Origin: Allacma fusca
Taxonomy: Eukaryota > Arthropoda > Collembola > Symphypleona > Sminthuridae
Direction: 5' to 3'
Length of the DNA: 64,000 nucleotides
NCBI GenBank assembly: GCA_947179485.1
Contig: OX359246.1
Location: 20,274,001 to 20,338,000 of the forward strand
Positions 47,108 through 59,031 of the stretch are shown here, one piece after another (the stretch's first letter is position 1; every line of letters begins with the position of its first letter). Position numbers and translations under genes: made by a program. The notes under the pieces were generated by a model. The model saw nothing but the letters and a program-made list of their open reading frames with translations, did no database searches and was not told the origin of the DNA.

Positions 47108-47307
47108 AGTCCATCCGAAAGTACAGAATTTATAATTTTAACAAAAATAAGTGGCTTTTAATCATTTTAATCGAAATTTCACCCAATCAACGGTAATTGG
47201 TTTGCAAATTTGCTACTGCTAGATTTAACTAACTGAAATATGTAACGTCTTAAAAGCAAAAAATAATTTTTGTAAGGATAAATCAAGGACCCTATTAATC
47301 ATGAGAT

Positions 47308-47313
47308 TTTATT
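47308..47313 (-). terminator. Possible polyadenylation signal of CBM14 copy B
   Basis: TTTATT on the plus strand (AATAAA on the minus) about 37 bp past the stop codon. Confidence 0.45.
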
Positions 47314-47349
47314 CATTTAAATTCAAAAATGTTCCTACGAAAAAAGCTA

Positions 47350-48150
47350 CTACGATTGTGAATATGTTTTCTTTTTTTCGATATCAGGCTTATGGTTAAA
47401 CTGCATCCCGGTGAAAAGCCGCATCTTACTGCCATGTTCATTAACTATGTATACCGAGCCGGGAGTGTAGCTGTCATCCACATCCTCTGGGTCTATTGTA
47501 GGGACAGCGTTCCCACATGTCCCACTATACCTATTAAACCTCATGTTTCCGAGGCACTCAAATTCATAAGCAACCCCATCTTGACACATGTAAAAATTCC
47601 GGCCTGCTCTCTCGTGAGGAATTTTGAATCCAACTGGCTTGTTGCAAGCTAAATACAGAAATTTCTTTTTTAATTGAGGGTATGACATAATAATTAGTTT
47701 TTCCAATGTTGTCTAACCTTTGCAGTCTCGAGCCTCAAGATGGTTAAGACATTCTCTGGAAAATGGGTCAAAGGTTCTCCCTGGCCGACATACAAGTAAT
47801 TTAGGCCTAGCCCCGCGTTTATGACACCGAAGGTATTTCTCACAATCTCCTAAAGGATATGGATAATTACCTTCTTCTTCACACTTGGATCGCTGGAACC
47901 ATACTTGGTTTAATTTAATTTTGTCGGGACCTCTCCCTATGCGAGTGACGTACGCAAAGGCTTCTTTATACAAGCCTTTCGGTTTGCAGCGAGCACATCT
48001 GAATTTAGATCTCCCATCCGCCTGTCGAAACGATTAATTCCAGAAAAATGACTTCAAATTAAAATATTATGTGTATGCCAAATTTTGAAATACCTTATTG
48101 GAAAGAACAACAAGAGTAAAAATCAGAATTAGCTGCAAATTTTTACCCAT
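47350..48150 (-). CDS. Secreted chitin-binding (CBM14) protein, copy B
   Basis: Exons 48094-48150, 47718-48021 and 47350-47648 total 660 nt and encode 219 residues. Signal peptide MGKNLQLILIFTLVVLS, then FRCARCKPKG. A full CBM14 domain follows (KCEEEGNYPYPLGDC, KYLRC, LLVCRPGRTFDPFSREC, RDC). The second domain is degenerate, with only four cysteines (ACNKPVGFK, FYMC, FEC, GTC), and leads into the conserved tail MRLFTGMQFNHKP. This is the most diverged of the three copies. A minus-strand AATAAA at 47308-47313 is the likely polyadenylation signal. Confidence 0.92.
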
Positions 48151-50510
48151 TCTATTTGTAAATTATCCGCAAATGCTTATTATCTTACTCTACTATTTCC
48201 ACACGTCATATGTCGTGACAACTACACGGAAGTGCCACCGATCAAAGATTACTATAATCGGTATCAACAAATATTTTGTTATTCAATGACAACAATAAGC
48301 CAACATACACAATTCATGATTGTACTCATGGTCAGGCTTAAAGTAAGTTCAAATGAATGCTACTTTAAATGCAATTCGTTATAAATATCTTGTGAATCCA
48401 TGATGCTTCTAAGTTGACACGTTTTCGTACCAGATATCAGAGTTGAAATGATTCAACTTTAATGCATTAACTCACCGCTCTTTGTGCATTCATTTATATT
48501 GTTCTCTTCTTAACCTAAATATGTAAGTATGTTATTCCGTTATAATGTGGTGAAATCATTTTTATTTTCGAAAATTCATGATTTATGAAAATCTAAATAA
48601 CATCTCTGAAAAGAGCATATGAAACTTGAAGAGGTATAAAAGATGGTTTCAAAATAAAATTGTATTAACTAAAAAGCAATTTAATTAATTGGTAACATAT
48701 CAAACGAAATATCACAAGTTTTTAACATGTATCGCATGCAGAGAAACGGTAATACACGTGGACCGAGTTGCGAATGTGATTGGCGTGCGGAGTCGCAACA
48801 AGTAGAGTTCATCGCATTACGCGTGCTCATCGCAAATAAAATTTAGGTATTTCCATGTCACTGTAGCGTTCCCAACCGTCCGAAAAATATTTTTATGAAA
48901 TTTGTTTTAGTTAATGGTGTTAGTACATAAATATTTTGATGATTTTGCTAAAATTTCAATAGCTACAATTCGTAATGAGGTGTCGATGAAAATGTTATTT
49001 CACGGAACTGATTAAGGTTATACAAATTAATTAGTTAATTTGTTGAGTTAATTTATAAAAAATAAATGTAATCTTGTATCCATCAATTATTGAAGTTGTA
49101 AATCGGCTGTCCGTTAGTATCCCCCCAACACTAATGTATGTAGCTACACATGAATCGTCATGTAAACGCTAGGTAAATACCCATGGAAAGAAAAGCGTAA
49201 ATTATTGCAAGTCTGAAAGCAGACGAAGGGGCGATCGGACACTTTTCGAGATCCTTATTGATTGTGAGACTAGACTTACAATTAGGCAACTACTGTTATT
49301 GAAAACATTCAACAACTAGAGTTACTTTGTTCTGTGAGCTTGAGCGTAGAAATTGCGTAAGTTGTTATGGAAATACTCATTGTACTTGATTATGTTATTT
49401 GTTCTTTCACTTATTATTAATAATGATATTCCTACTGTAAAATATAGATTATTATTGGCTGCATTAGGTTGGATGAGATGCTATGAAATGTTGTGCAATA
49501 GAATAATAAATTTTATTTGAAGCCATTCTCTCCATCACTCAAGAGATCAACTTTGTGTCTTATCTCTCTCCAGGTTTCCAATTTTTACCAGCAGTTTTTG
49601 GACCCGTTTCAAACTAGAGGTGCTGAAGTTCACCGTTTGTGAAGTTCCTGTTGGAAAGGATTCATATTCGAGAAAGGCAGCTCATGAGCGAGAATCTAAT
49701 GATGCTGACAGGAATATATTTAGCCCCATGGTATTGCGTGACGTTGTCGCCATAACAAATTGTGGCAGCCCATGAATGTATCATGTCAGTTTTTAAACGG
49801 TTAGAAAAGTAATACTGGCCTGCAAATAATCCTTGAAATTGAGTGTAGTGACCCTTTGGAAATTTTTCTGAGAAATAAGGGCAGACATAATGAAACTGCA
49901 CAGATAGCTTCTCTTCCAAAATTGTACTGTTGGAAGCTTTTCCAGTAATAAAAATATTCCGCGTTCTGAACGCAGTTTTTTTTCCTTCGATCCAATGGAT
50001 TTTGAGTATAAAGCGAAAAATTGTTTTGTCTTTTCTTATTACGTACTATATCTAAAAAAAAAATCTTAACAAGGTTGAATATCCTTAAAGCTGGATAAGC
50101 TGGACCGTTATTAATTGTTTAACGGATTTTTTTACTCAAAAACCGTTTTAACCAAAAGCAAAAACCGAAAACAAAATCCAGAAAACGTGTGATTAGCAAG
50201 CGAAGACCATATTTTTCTGTTTTCCGAGTCTGGTACTAAATAGCCGTTAGAACGTGCAGACAAGTATTACATATACTAGCGAGAAAAGGCGATGAAATCT
50301 TATTCCACCAAGTACACCATAAGATGTTTACAACACTTTAAAAACACTGTATTACATGTCAATTATACATTTTGTACGAAACAGAATTTACAAAAAAACA
50401 CTGATACTCTGAGATATGTTTATTAGTTCACTCCTAGTATGTTATCAAGATGAGGATGGAATATTTTATCAGCACATCTTTTGCCAATGATTTAGGTAGA
50501 TGGTTTGAAT
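48151..50510. other. Intergenic, no gene recognised
   Basis: 5' flank of CBM14 copy B followed by AT-rich sequence. 50100-50185 has AACGG/AAACCG words resembling an end fragment of the ATAACG hAT family (6067-7787). The open frame at 49662-49995 has no family features. Confidence 0.45.
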
Positions 50511-51528
50511 CAGAGCTGCGCACAAGTACAAGTAGACCACGATTATTTCAAGTCAAGTTCGCGTTCGGGTCGTGGTCAAGTAAATAAAATTAAAACTATG
50601 AACGGTTCGGGTCGTGTTCAGGAATTTAATGGACTTGACCATGATTTCTTACGTCAAGTCAAGTACGTGGTCAAGAATAATTATTTTACTTGAACGAAGT
50701 ACTTGGTCATGTTCAAGTAAATATTTAGAAGTACTTGACCACGAACTTGAGTTTTTCGTGTACAAGTTCAAGTAATCATGCTTGAGCAAGTCTCCATGGC
50801 TGAGGGAGTTTTCAATTCACTTACGATTCACTATACTAAATAAAACTTAAAGCGGAATTTTAGTGCATCATTTTAAGAGGCCTTAGTTAACTTGTTCCGT
50901 GTGTAAATACAAAAGAATGCTCAACACTCATATGGATCGGCTCCGTAGAAATTGATTTAAAAATGTTCACCCATTTTTACAATAGAATATGTCAACAAAA
51001 CCTAAAAGGAGTTCTGTGTTACCGAAAATGTCAACTGAGACACCAGACACACCGGCTACTCGAAACCAGAGTAGATCTTCATTGTACATTCTACATTCAA
51101 TGAGAACGGTCAAAAATACAATTTTTGTTTTTAGAGGCGGTTGCTCGCATTATGCTGGGTGAAACCTAGTGTGTTAGAAACGAAGTAGAAGTATGTTCAC
51201 GTACACACCTGACAAATATAAATTTTTCTCCAATAAAATTTAAGTATTTTGGTGTCGTACAAGTCAGGTTTCTTGTACTTGAAAGTTCAAGTTCATGGTC
51301 AAGTTCGGGTCATGGTCAAGTCAAGTTAACGTTGGACCCGAAACGCGCGTATAAAATCATGGTCAAGTAATCTGAGAATTACTTGAAAACCCGAACTTGT
51401 TACATTCAAGTATTACTTGAACTGAAATTGTCAAGTTCGGGTTACCTTGAAATACGTACTTGAGAAGTCGGGGTCAAGTCAAGTTCGTGGTCGGATTTTT
51501 ATAAATACTTGACCCGAGCGCAGCACTA
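50511..51528. mobile_element. hAT-type non-autonomous element, CAAGT/GACC family
   Basis: 1018 bp. The left terminus is CAGAGCTGCGC and the right, inverted, is TAGTGCTGCGC. Flanked by the perfect 8-bp target duplication GTTTGAAT at 50503-50510 and 51529-51536. Subterminal zones (50515-50790 and 51260-51520) are made of TCAAGTTC/GGTCAAGTA words in both orientations; the centre (50800-51250) is unrelated and non-coding. Confidence 0.92.
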
Positions 51529-51926
51529 GTTTGAATTGTTCAAAAAATAACGAAATTGTTCCTATTGCTCCAATCACAAGTATTATTACTTCTACTTTTT
51601 CAACATTATGCTTTCTCAACAAAGTATACAATGATCAGACTACTTGCTTAAGTAGATTTGTTTCTTGAGCTCATTTTAAAGAATTTTCTGTTCTACCTGA
51701 TAAATAATGTAATCAACATTTGCCACTGTGTAGTGGCTAATATTGATTCTTTATAGAACTATATATCAATTCTTACATTTGATTCAACTTTTGCTACACA
51801 ATGAATTTTTTCGTAGACATTCCACTTATTCTCACGCTAATGAGTTGCTATTATTTTACGAATACTTTGATGCCTTATATTCCGTAGAAGTTAAATTATA
51901 TGACATGATGCTGACATATAGGCAGG

Positions 51927-52071
51927 CAGGGGTGGATTAATAAAAAAAGTTTTAACCTGGCCATAAGCCTCAAAATGGATTTTTGGGCCACTTATAATCT
52001 GAGGGCCTTCGATAATTTTATTTAACCCTGGCCGAGCCAAGGTGAACCACCCCTAGGTAAATCCATCCCTG
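51927..52071. mobile_element. Small inverted-repeat element (MITE-like)
   Basis: 145 bp beginning CAGGGGTGGATTAA and ending TAAATCCATCCCTG (inverted: CAGGGATGGATTTA), 12 of 14 matching. No matching flanking octamers are visible, so its class is uncertain; hAT-type by terminus only. Confidence 0.55.
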
Positions 52072-52210
52072 TGAGCATCGGTTCCCCTCTTCACAACATC
52101 TGCAAAGAGAACGGCCGGTGCTTGGCCCTGGTAGACAATGAGCTGGAATCAAGCTAGGAGACATCTTTTGAGATTGAATCCATTCCGAATTAGTTGATAT
52201 GACAATATGG

Positions 52211-52664
52211 CAGGGGTCGGATTTTTGTAAATCTCCCTGGAAGATTTTTTCCAATTTCCCTGCTGGTCATGATTTCCCTGTTTGAAGCAAGTTTAAAACT
52301 CCCTGTTGACAAAATAATTTTCGTGAAACACCCCAACAAATTCAAAAATCCCTGCTGAAAAAAAGGTCAACAAATTTGAAAATCCCTGCTGACAAAAAAT
52401 TATTTTCAGTAAAACACCTCAACAATTTCAATAATCCCTGTTGACAAAAATCATTTTCAGTAAAACACCTCAACATTTTCAAAAATCCCTGCTGGCAAAA
52501 ATTGTTTGTGATAAAACACCTCAACAATTTCGAAAATCCCTGCCAAAAAAAAGGTCAACAGATTTGAAAATCCCTGTTTGCAATCCCGTTTGAAAATTTC
52601 CCTGCTGAAAAACTTTTTTCCCTGGGAAGATTCTTCCCGTCTTCCCACATAAATCCGACCCCTG
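52211..52664. mobile_element. hAT-type non-autonomous element, CCCTGCTGACAAA family
   Basis: 454 bp with perfect inverted termini CAGGGGTCGGATTT and the perfect 8-bp target duplication CAATATGG at 52203-52210 and 52665-52672. Inside are about five tandem units of some 52 bp containing AATCCCTGCTGACAAAAA and TTTTCAGTAAAACACCTC. It has no coding content. A decayed relative lies at 43276-43471. Confidence 0.93.
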
Positions 52665-52672
52665 CAATATGG

Positions 52673-54171
52673 TATGTACTCTATGTTGATATATAATATT
52701 ATAAGTAGTAAAGTAGCATTAGTTTGCTGTTTAGTTTGAAAACAATAAGAACAATAAAAAGAACAGTAAAACCAACCAAATGAACATTTATAATTTATTA
52801 GTAACAAGTTAGTAAACTTTAATACTAAAGACTTCTTTCAGTATTTTGGAGTCAAATGCACTTTCACGTGGGTATAAATTTTCGGCATATTTATCCAGCA
52901 TTTTTAACGGGAAGTTTATGCTACGCACTAAATTTGGTATATTAAATCACGCTAGAAATTTGGAACTTCAAATGTAGAACGTTTAGAAAACGTGGGCCAA
53001 AAAAATATGCCAAGTTTTTAAAATGCAACATTACTCATTATTCGACACGTTACGGACTGTGTGAAACAAATGTTTTTCGTGGCTGCCCTTGCAAACTTGT
53101 CAATTCACATATATGACAATATGACGAACTAATTAAAAAGAAATTCCCTACAACGTTTTTTTGGCTGTTTTTACAGATAAATTGTATGTACTGTCGTAAA
53201 ATTTCAAGATCCATTTCTGGTACTTACTAAATTACGATATATTCCTCTTTAGGCTTACCGGCAAATGTTCCATGAGTACTATGTGTGTTTGAATACAGTA
53301 CATCAGAGGTCCCACCCAATACAGTAGCATGATAAAATAAAGTACATTTAATCCTTGAAAACACTTTGACAGAACTTTGTACCACGTGTTATCAAAAACA
53401 TCAATCTAAGTTAATGATAACAATTTATATAAAACCTGCGCTAAAATTTACAACAGAAATTATAAGTTGTGTGAACTAATGGAAGGACCATATTAATCTT
53501 AACAAAGCAAGTTACTTGTACAAAATTTTAAAAGTATTCATTTAATTTATTTGCAGAAATCGGTACTTTCAATGCCATGAATCGAAAGACAGTTCTTGCA
53601 TTTTTACCTGATCATTTTGATTAAAAAACTTCAAGTATTTCTTCAATTAATATTACATGAATTGTTTCAAAGAATGCATCTGATTGAATTCAACTGTAAA
53701 GTGGAAAATCTTACCATCGTTAAGCTACCGTAGTCGAACTTTTTACGATAAGCAAAATTGATGAAACCTATTTTTAGCTCTATAAGATTCATTTCAATTG
53801 TTTATACACTAGGGGGACTTCAGTATCGTTCATCTACTTTTATTATATACTTGCATGGAATTTCTGTAGGGTACAAACCTATGCTTATACCACTCTATAG
53901 GGTCTGTATACGGGGTACACTGTACTCCTTGTACCCCCGTTCACATGGTTCAATCAATCATCAACAATGGTTCAAGTAGTACCTCAGTTTGAAAAATAAT
54001 GGGACCAGTTTGGTCATAGGATAACCAGTGTTTAATCCAAAATGTCATGTAACCGCTCAGAAAATTTTTTAATGATAACAATGTAATAATGAAAAATGAT
54101 GGGAAATATTGAACTTTAGAATGTCTTGATTTGGCGTAAATGTAGAACAGGCCAAACTAATACGACCAAAA
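52673..54171. other. Intergenic, no gene recognised
   Basis: AT-rich; no open frame with family features and no clear repeat. Confidence 0.5.
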
Positions 54172-54969
54172 TTACTTTGTTTCCCGATATTTTTTTTTCT
54201 TCTCGCTGTCGGGCTTATGATTAAATATAATCCCGGTGAAAAGCCGTCTCTTTTTGCCATGTCGATTGTAAACGAATACAGACCCGGGCACGTAGGTCTC
54301 GTCCACATCCTGTGGATCTACTGCAGGCCTAGCGTTTCCACATGCCCTAGTTTGCCGGTTAAACTTCCTATCGCCGGTACACTCGAACTCATAAGCCACC
54401 CCATCCTGACACATGTAAAATTTCCTCCCTCTTTTCTCATGGGGAATCTTGTACCCAATTGGCTTGTTGCATGCTAAATAGGGAAACGGCTTTAGAATTT
54501 CTGTTTTGGCGTCATTAGTTTTTTAAATTATGTCTGACCTTTGCAGTCTCTAGCCTCAAGTTCGTCGAGACATTCTCTTGAGAATGGATCAAAAGTCTTT
54601 CCAGGCCGACATTCCAGTAGCCTAGGTCTAACTCCGTGTTTATGACATCGCAGATATTTTCGGCAATTTCCTAAAGGATGTGGGTAATTCCCTTCTTCTT
54701 TACATCTGGATTGCTGGAAGAACCGAAGGTTCAACTTAACCTTGTCAGGTTTTGTTCCTTCACGGGTGATGTACGCAAACACCTCGTTATATAGGCCTCT
54801 CGGCTTACAGTGGGCACATCTGTATTTGGCCCTTCCTTCTGCCTATCGAAACGATTAATTCCGGAAAATTGCCTTCAATTTAAAATTTTGTGTACGCCAA
54901 ATTTTGAAATACCTTTTTCAAAAGGACAGCAAGAGTTAAAATCAAGATTAGCGGCAAAATTTTACCCAT
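54172..54969 (-). CDS. Secreted chitin-binding (CBM14) protein, copy C
   Basis: Exons 54913-54969, 54539-54842 and 54172-54473 total 663 nt and encode 220 residues. Signal peptide MGKILPLILILTLAVL, then YRCAHCKPRG. One complete six-cysteine CBM14 domain (RCKEEGNYPHPLGNC, KYLRC, LLECRPGKTFDPFSREC, RDC), then the degenerate four-cysteine domain (ACNKPIGYK, FYMC, FEC, RAC) and a basic tail (GKKRRLFTG). It is closest to copy A in both exons, although copy B lies between them, so gene order does not follow sequence similarity. Confidence 0.92.
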
Positions 54970-57279
54970 TCTATTTGTAGATTATGCTGCAAATGCATAT
55001 TCTATTACTGTACTATTTCCTCGTTTTTGTTCTGTGTTTAATGTCATGATAATTACACGGAAGTGTCACCAATCAATGAGTACTCTATTTATTAATAACA
55101 AATATATTTGTAATATTGTTCACTGACAATAATATGCCGACCTACACAATACACGATCGTACACATTGTCACACTTAAGCTATGGCAGCTCATCCTGTAA
55201 GATTAGATTGTGCTTACATTTTGAAATGACTTAATCCTGTATTTACCTGAAATTGCTACGTAAAAAGAAAATATGTAATTATAGGACATTAATGACCATT
55301 GCTATGACGAAGATTTTTTTAAATCTATTCCAAAAATCATCTATTATTGAAGAGGCAAAGGTACACTACGTGATGTAATAGCAAAGGCTGGAAACTACAC
55401 GTACATTATATTTGAAATACTCAAAAATGTTTAGGAGCGTTGAGATGACTATTAGACAGTAAAATGTTTATCCCCACTGGTGCGAGCGTTTGTGGATGAA
55501 CGAACTCATCTGCATACTCACATATTTTAACGACAAATAAAATTTGCCGCCTATAATCACAATCAACATGTTTAGACAAATTTTGAAAACAACTCACACA
55601 TTCAGATTACGCCATTTGGAAGTTCATGCGACATCTATCAGTCCATGTACAATTTAATGCAAACAACAAATGCAATAGATGGCGCAAGCTTGATATACCG
55701 GTATCAACACAGATGCATTTGCATGAGTTTATAATTGACCTAATTTAATTTTGTAAGGCCACCCGGATGGCGGTTGAATTAACTTGCGTTCGTCATTATA
55801 GCGAAAAATCCATTTAAAAAAAATAACCCCTTTCGTGGCTTTCTTTCTAACCTTAAACCAACGTTCAGATTGTGTAAATATCTGTCCAGATGTCCATGTG
55901 TGCCGATGGGAAATTATTACACTGTGCATGTGTACATTTGCCAGGTCTTTTTTTATTGTAGATACTTAAATCAAATAAATCCATCTGCAGTTATAATCTG
56001 TCGGATTGTAAACACACAGAAGTATGCTAACTTTCCGAAGATTGGTTTGGCGGCCTGTTGCAAGGAAATCCTAGCCTGGCATAATTACATGACCAGGGAA
56101 ATTGTAAAGGGTGTAATATACGGTTTAATCCTAGGACTGTATACAATTATTGGGTTTTAAAACAGATTATTTTCTACTACCCCAAATTTCACAACTAACC
56201 ACAGCGTAACACTCTTATGATATGGTATGGATGAATGCGTTTTATTTCGTCGAAGCTGTGAAATAGGAATGTACATATGCATGTAAGTTTTGGTATGGTC
56301 CGAATAATCACGTAAAGGGATTCCCAGCAGAAATGCTCAAACCTAATATTGCAAGACCTGCCGTAACCCCGATCATTGACATTATACGAATCGCAAGGAA
56401 GCCATATTGACGAAATACTCATTGTTTACTACACGTCACTGAATCTAAATTAAATAATCATTTCAATATGTAAACTTTATTAAAACCGACAATTGTACAT
56501 GTATATAAAAGCTTGTATAACTTCACAGTGGTTAACAACAATGTCTTCATTAAGCTCGTTAAAATTAAATTTAATACTTTGTGACCGCTCCCATCCTAGC
56601 GTCATCACCCTCACAAAAATGCACATTCAATTGTGACGTTTCTCAAATGTTTTAAAGATAAGTTGCAGTGGTATTAGTTTACAATAATATTATTAGTGCA
56701 CGTACTAGATTTTAAAGTAAGAGTAGGAATTTCTATGCGACGACATATACATATATGTAAGTAAATGAAAATAAAACGTAACTCCTGCGAACATTGCTGA
56801 CAATAGCCCAGGGAACAAAATGCCTCCAATAACATTTTAATACGAAATTATACTACTCTGTATGGAACGCTCCTAATCACAAATAATTACAAGCATCTAA
56901 AATGCCACTGCAAGTATTTTGACAGTCAAACTCACAAAACAGGGTTAAATTATATTAAAATTAAATCTCATTTCTAATATTCTAAAGCTAGATTTGGAAG
57001 TAGGAAGTGAGTTCTGCTCAAATTAATTAAAGCTATATGTTACAAAGGTGAGTTTAGAGTTAAAATACTGAAATCCTCTACTTTTTCCTACAAATAACTC
57101 TTCCCCTCTGCTTATCTTTACACGATATTTGTACTCATCATCTTTTCTGGGTCATAATGACATGTGACCTTAGACTATGCCCATATTTACCCTGAAACCT
57201 TTTTTAAAAGCAGTGCAAACTGAAGGAATAATTCTTCAATAAATTTCAAATGACCCTTACAATAAATTTTACAACCTTT
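54970..57279. other. Intergenic, no gene recognised
   Basis: 5' flank of CBM14 copy C, then AT-rich DNA that includes the ammonium transporter 3' flank. Open frames at 55870-56160 and 56195-56422 have no family features. Confidence 0.5.
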
Positions 57280-59031
57280 TTATAACCCTGTTAACTGCAT
57301 AGAATTATCCGAACTTTTATCCCAGGCTTGGATCCGCTTTTCATTATTTTTATTCACTTCTCCAGCAGTGGCAAGCTCATTGACGTGCTCGTAAGCCCCC
57401 ATGCCCAGCTCGGTCTGGTCCAGCCCGACCCTCTCCTTCTCAATTTTGACCCGGAGACTCAAGCCTGGGATTTTATTCATCCCATATAAAATTACAAAAG
57501 TTACAATAAAACTCCAACCCACCCCAGCAACGGTATCCACGGCTTGATAACCCACTTGGGCCCAGTTCCCATCCAACCATCCCCCTTCAATCTCCGTGCC
57601 ATCCAACGCTGCCACCCATTTCTGGGCAAATATCCCAGTTAATAAATTCCCTACAATGCCCCCTACCCCATGAACAGCGAACACATCCAGAGCATCATCA
57701 TATTTCATTATATGCTTTAAACTCATTGCCAAATTACAACAAATCGCACCAATGAAACCAAATGCAAGGGATGACGCCGGACTGACAAAGCCACTTCCAG
57801 GTGTGATTGATACTAGTCCAGCAATTGCGCCGGCGCAAAAACCCATCGGAGAGTATTTCCTTTCATGACGGTAGTCCATTAAAACCCAAGTAACCCCCCC
57901 AACGCATGCCGCCAAATTTGTAACCACACAGGCCATGATAGCTCTGGAGTTCGCTGCCAGGGCTGAGCCTCCATTAAAACCAAACCAACCGAACCAGATG
58001 AGCGCCGTCCCTAAAATCACATTTGACATATTATGAGGCTTCGACTCTTCCTTATCCTCTCGAGGCCCCAGAACCACTGCATACGCCAAGGCTGCTGCTC
58101 CAGATGCGATGTGGATCGGCGTCCCTCCGGCGAAATCCAATGCTGCAGGGGAATAAAATTAGAAATTGTTTTTTAAAATCTTCTCCCTTCAAGTAAAATC
58201 AGTACTGCCCAAAATTTTCAGCTGGATTACACAAATTAAATCTGTAATAATTATTTCATATGATTATATACATAATATTATTAAATATTCATTTTTAATC
58301 ACCCCCAAGTTTGAAAACCCAACCACTGGGGTTCCAGGTCCAGAAGGCCAGGAAATCATACACGAATGTGGTCCAAAGTAGCATGAAAATGATGGTAGGT
58401 AAAAACCGGCCTCTTTCGGCTGCTGCTCCGATAGCTAGCGCAGGCGTAATGGCGGCAAATTTAGATTGGAACAAATAAAATAGAATCGCCGGGATTTTCG
58501 GATTTGCTATTGAAGGCTGATCCACTATATTAATAAGGAAGGCATGGTCGAAGTTCCCAATTATAGGGTTGTTACTCTCGGCGAAGGCTAGCGAGTAACC
58601 AAATAGGAACCACTAAAAAATAGAAAAATTAAAAAAACCTGAATCTTTAAGTTCTTTACAAATCTTTCAATGAATTAAAATCCCCCAAAAAATCTTTACT
58701 AAAATGTACTCTGTATGGAAATGAATTCATCAAATACAATAATAACTTTCATTCAATTTTTATAAACAATCAAAAATCCTACCTGAATAGACACAATGAC
58801 TAAGGAACAGAGGCACAGTATGAGGATATGAAGGGCATTCTTGCTCTTGGCCATCCCACTGTAGAAAAAACCCAGGCCAGGGGTCATGAGACATACTAAC
58901 GTTGTGGATGCCAGAACCCATGTGATGTCCCCTGGTGCGTATTCAGGCCTGGCCATGGACTCTGGCACAGGCGCTTCAGTGCTGTTGAGACTTGTCAATA
59001 CCGTCGTTGTGAAGTTCCCTACCTCCTCCAC
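57280..59031 (-). CDS. Amt-type ammonium transporter (5' exon not identified)
   Basis: Three exons: 58783-59031, 58303-58612 and 57280-58142, with phase 0 then phase 1 junctions, giving 473 residues. The first begins at an acceptor (TTACAG|GTGGAGG), so a short 5' exon with the start codon is missing; an internal ATG (MARPEYAPGD) is an alternative start. Amt/MEP hallmarks: LMTPGLGFFYSGMAKSKNAL near the N-terminus; LDFAGGTPIHIASG with the signature Asp and the first pore His; DVFAVHGVGGIVGNLLTGIF with the second pore His; and a cytosolic tail GLDQTELGMGAYEH, the conserved C-terminal regulatory segment. About 11 membrane helices are expected. It conducts ammonium across the plasma membrane (nitrogen excretion or sensing in arthropods). 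It is Amt rather than Rh type because of the tail and the DFAGG motif. Confidence 0.93.
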
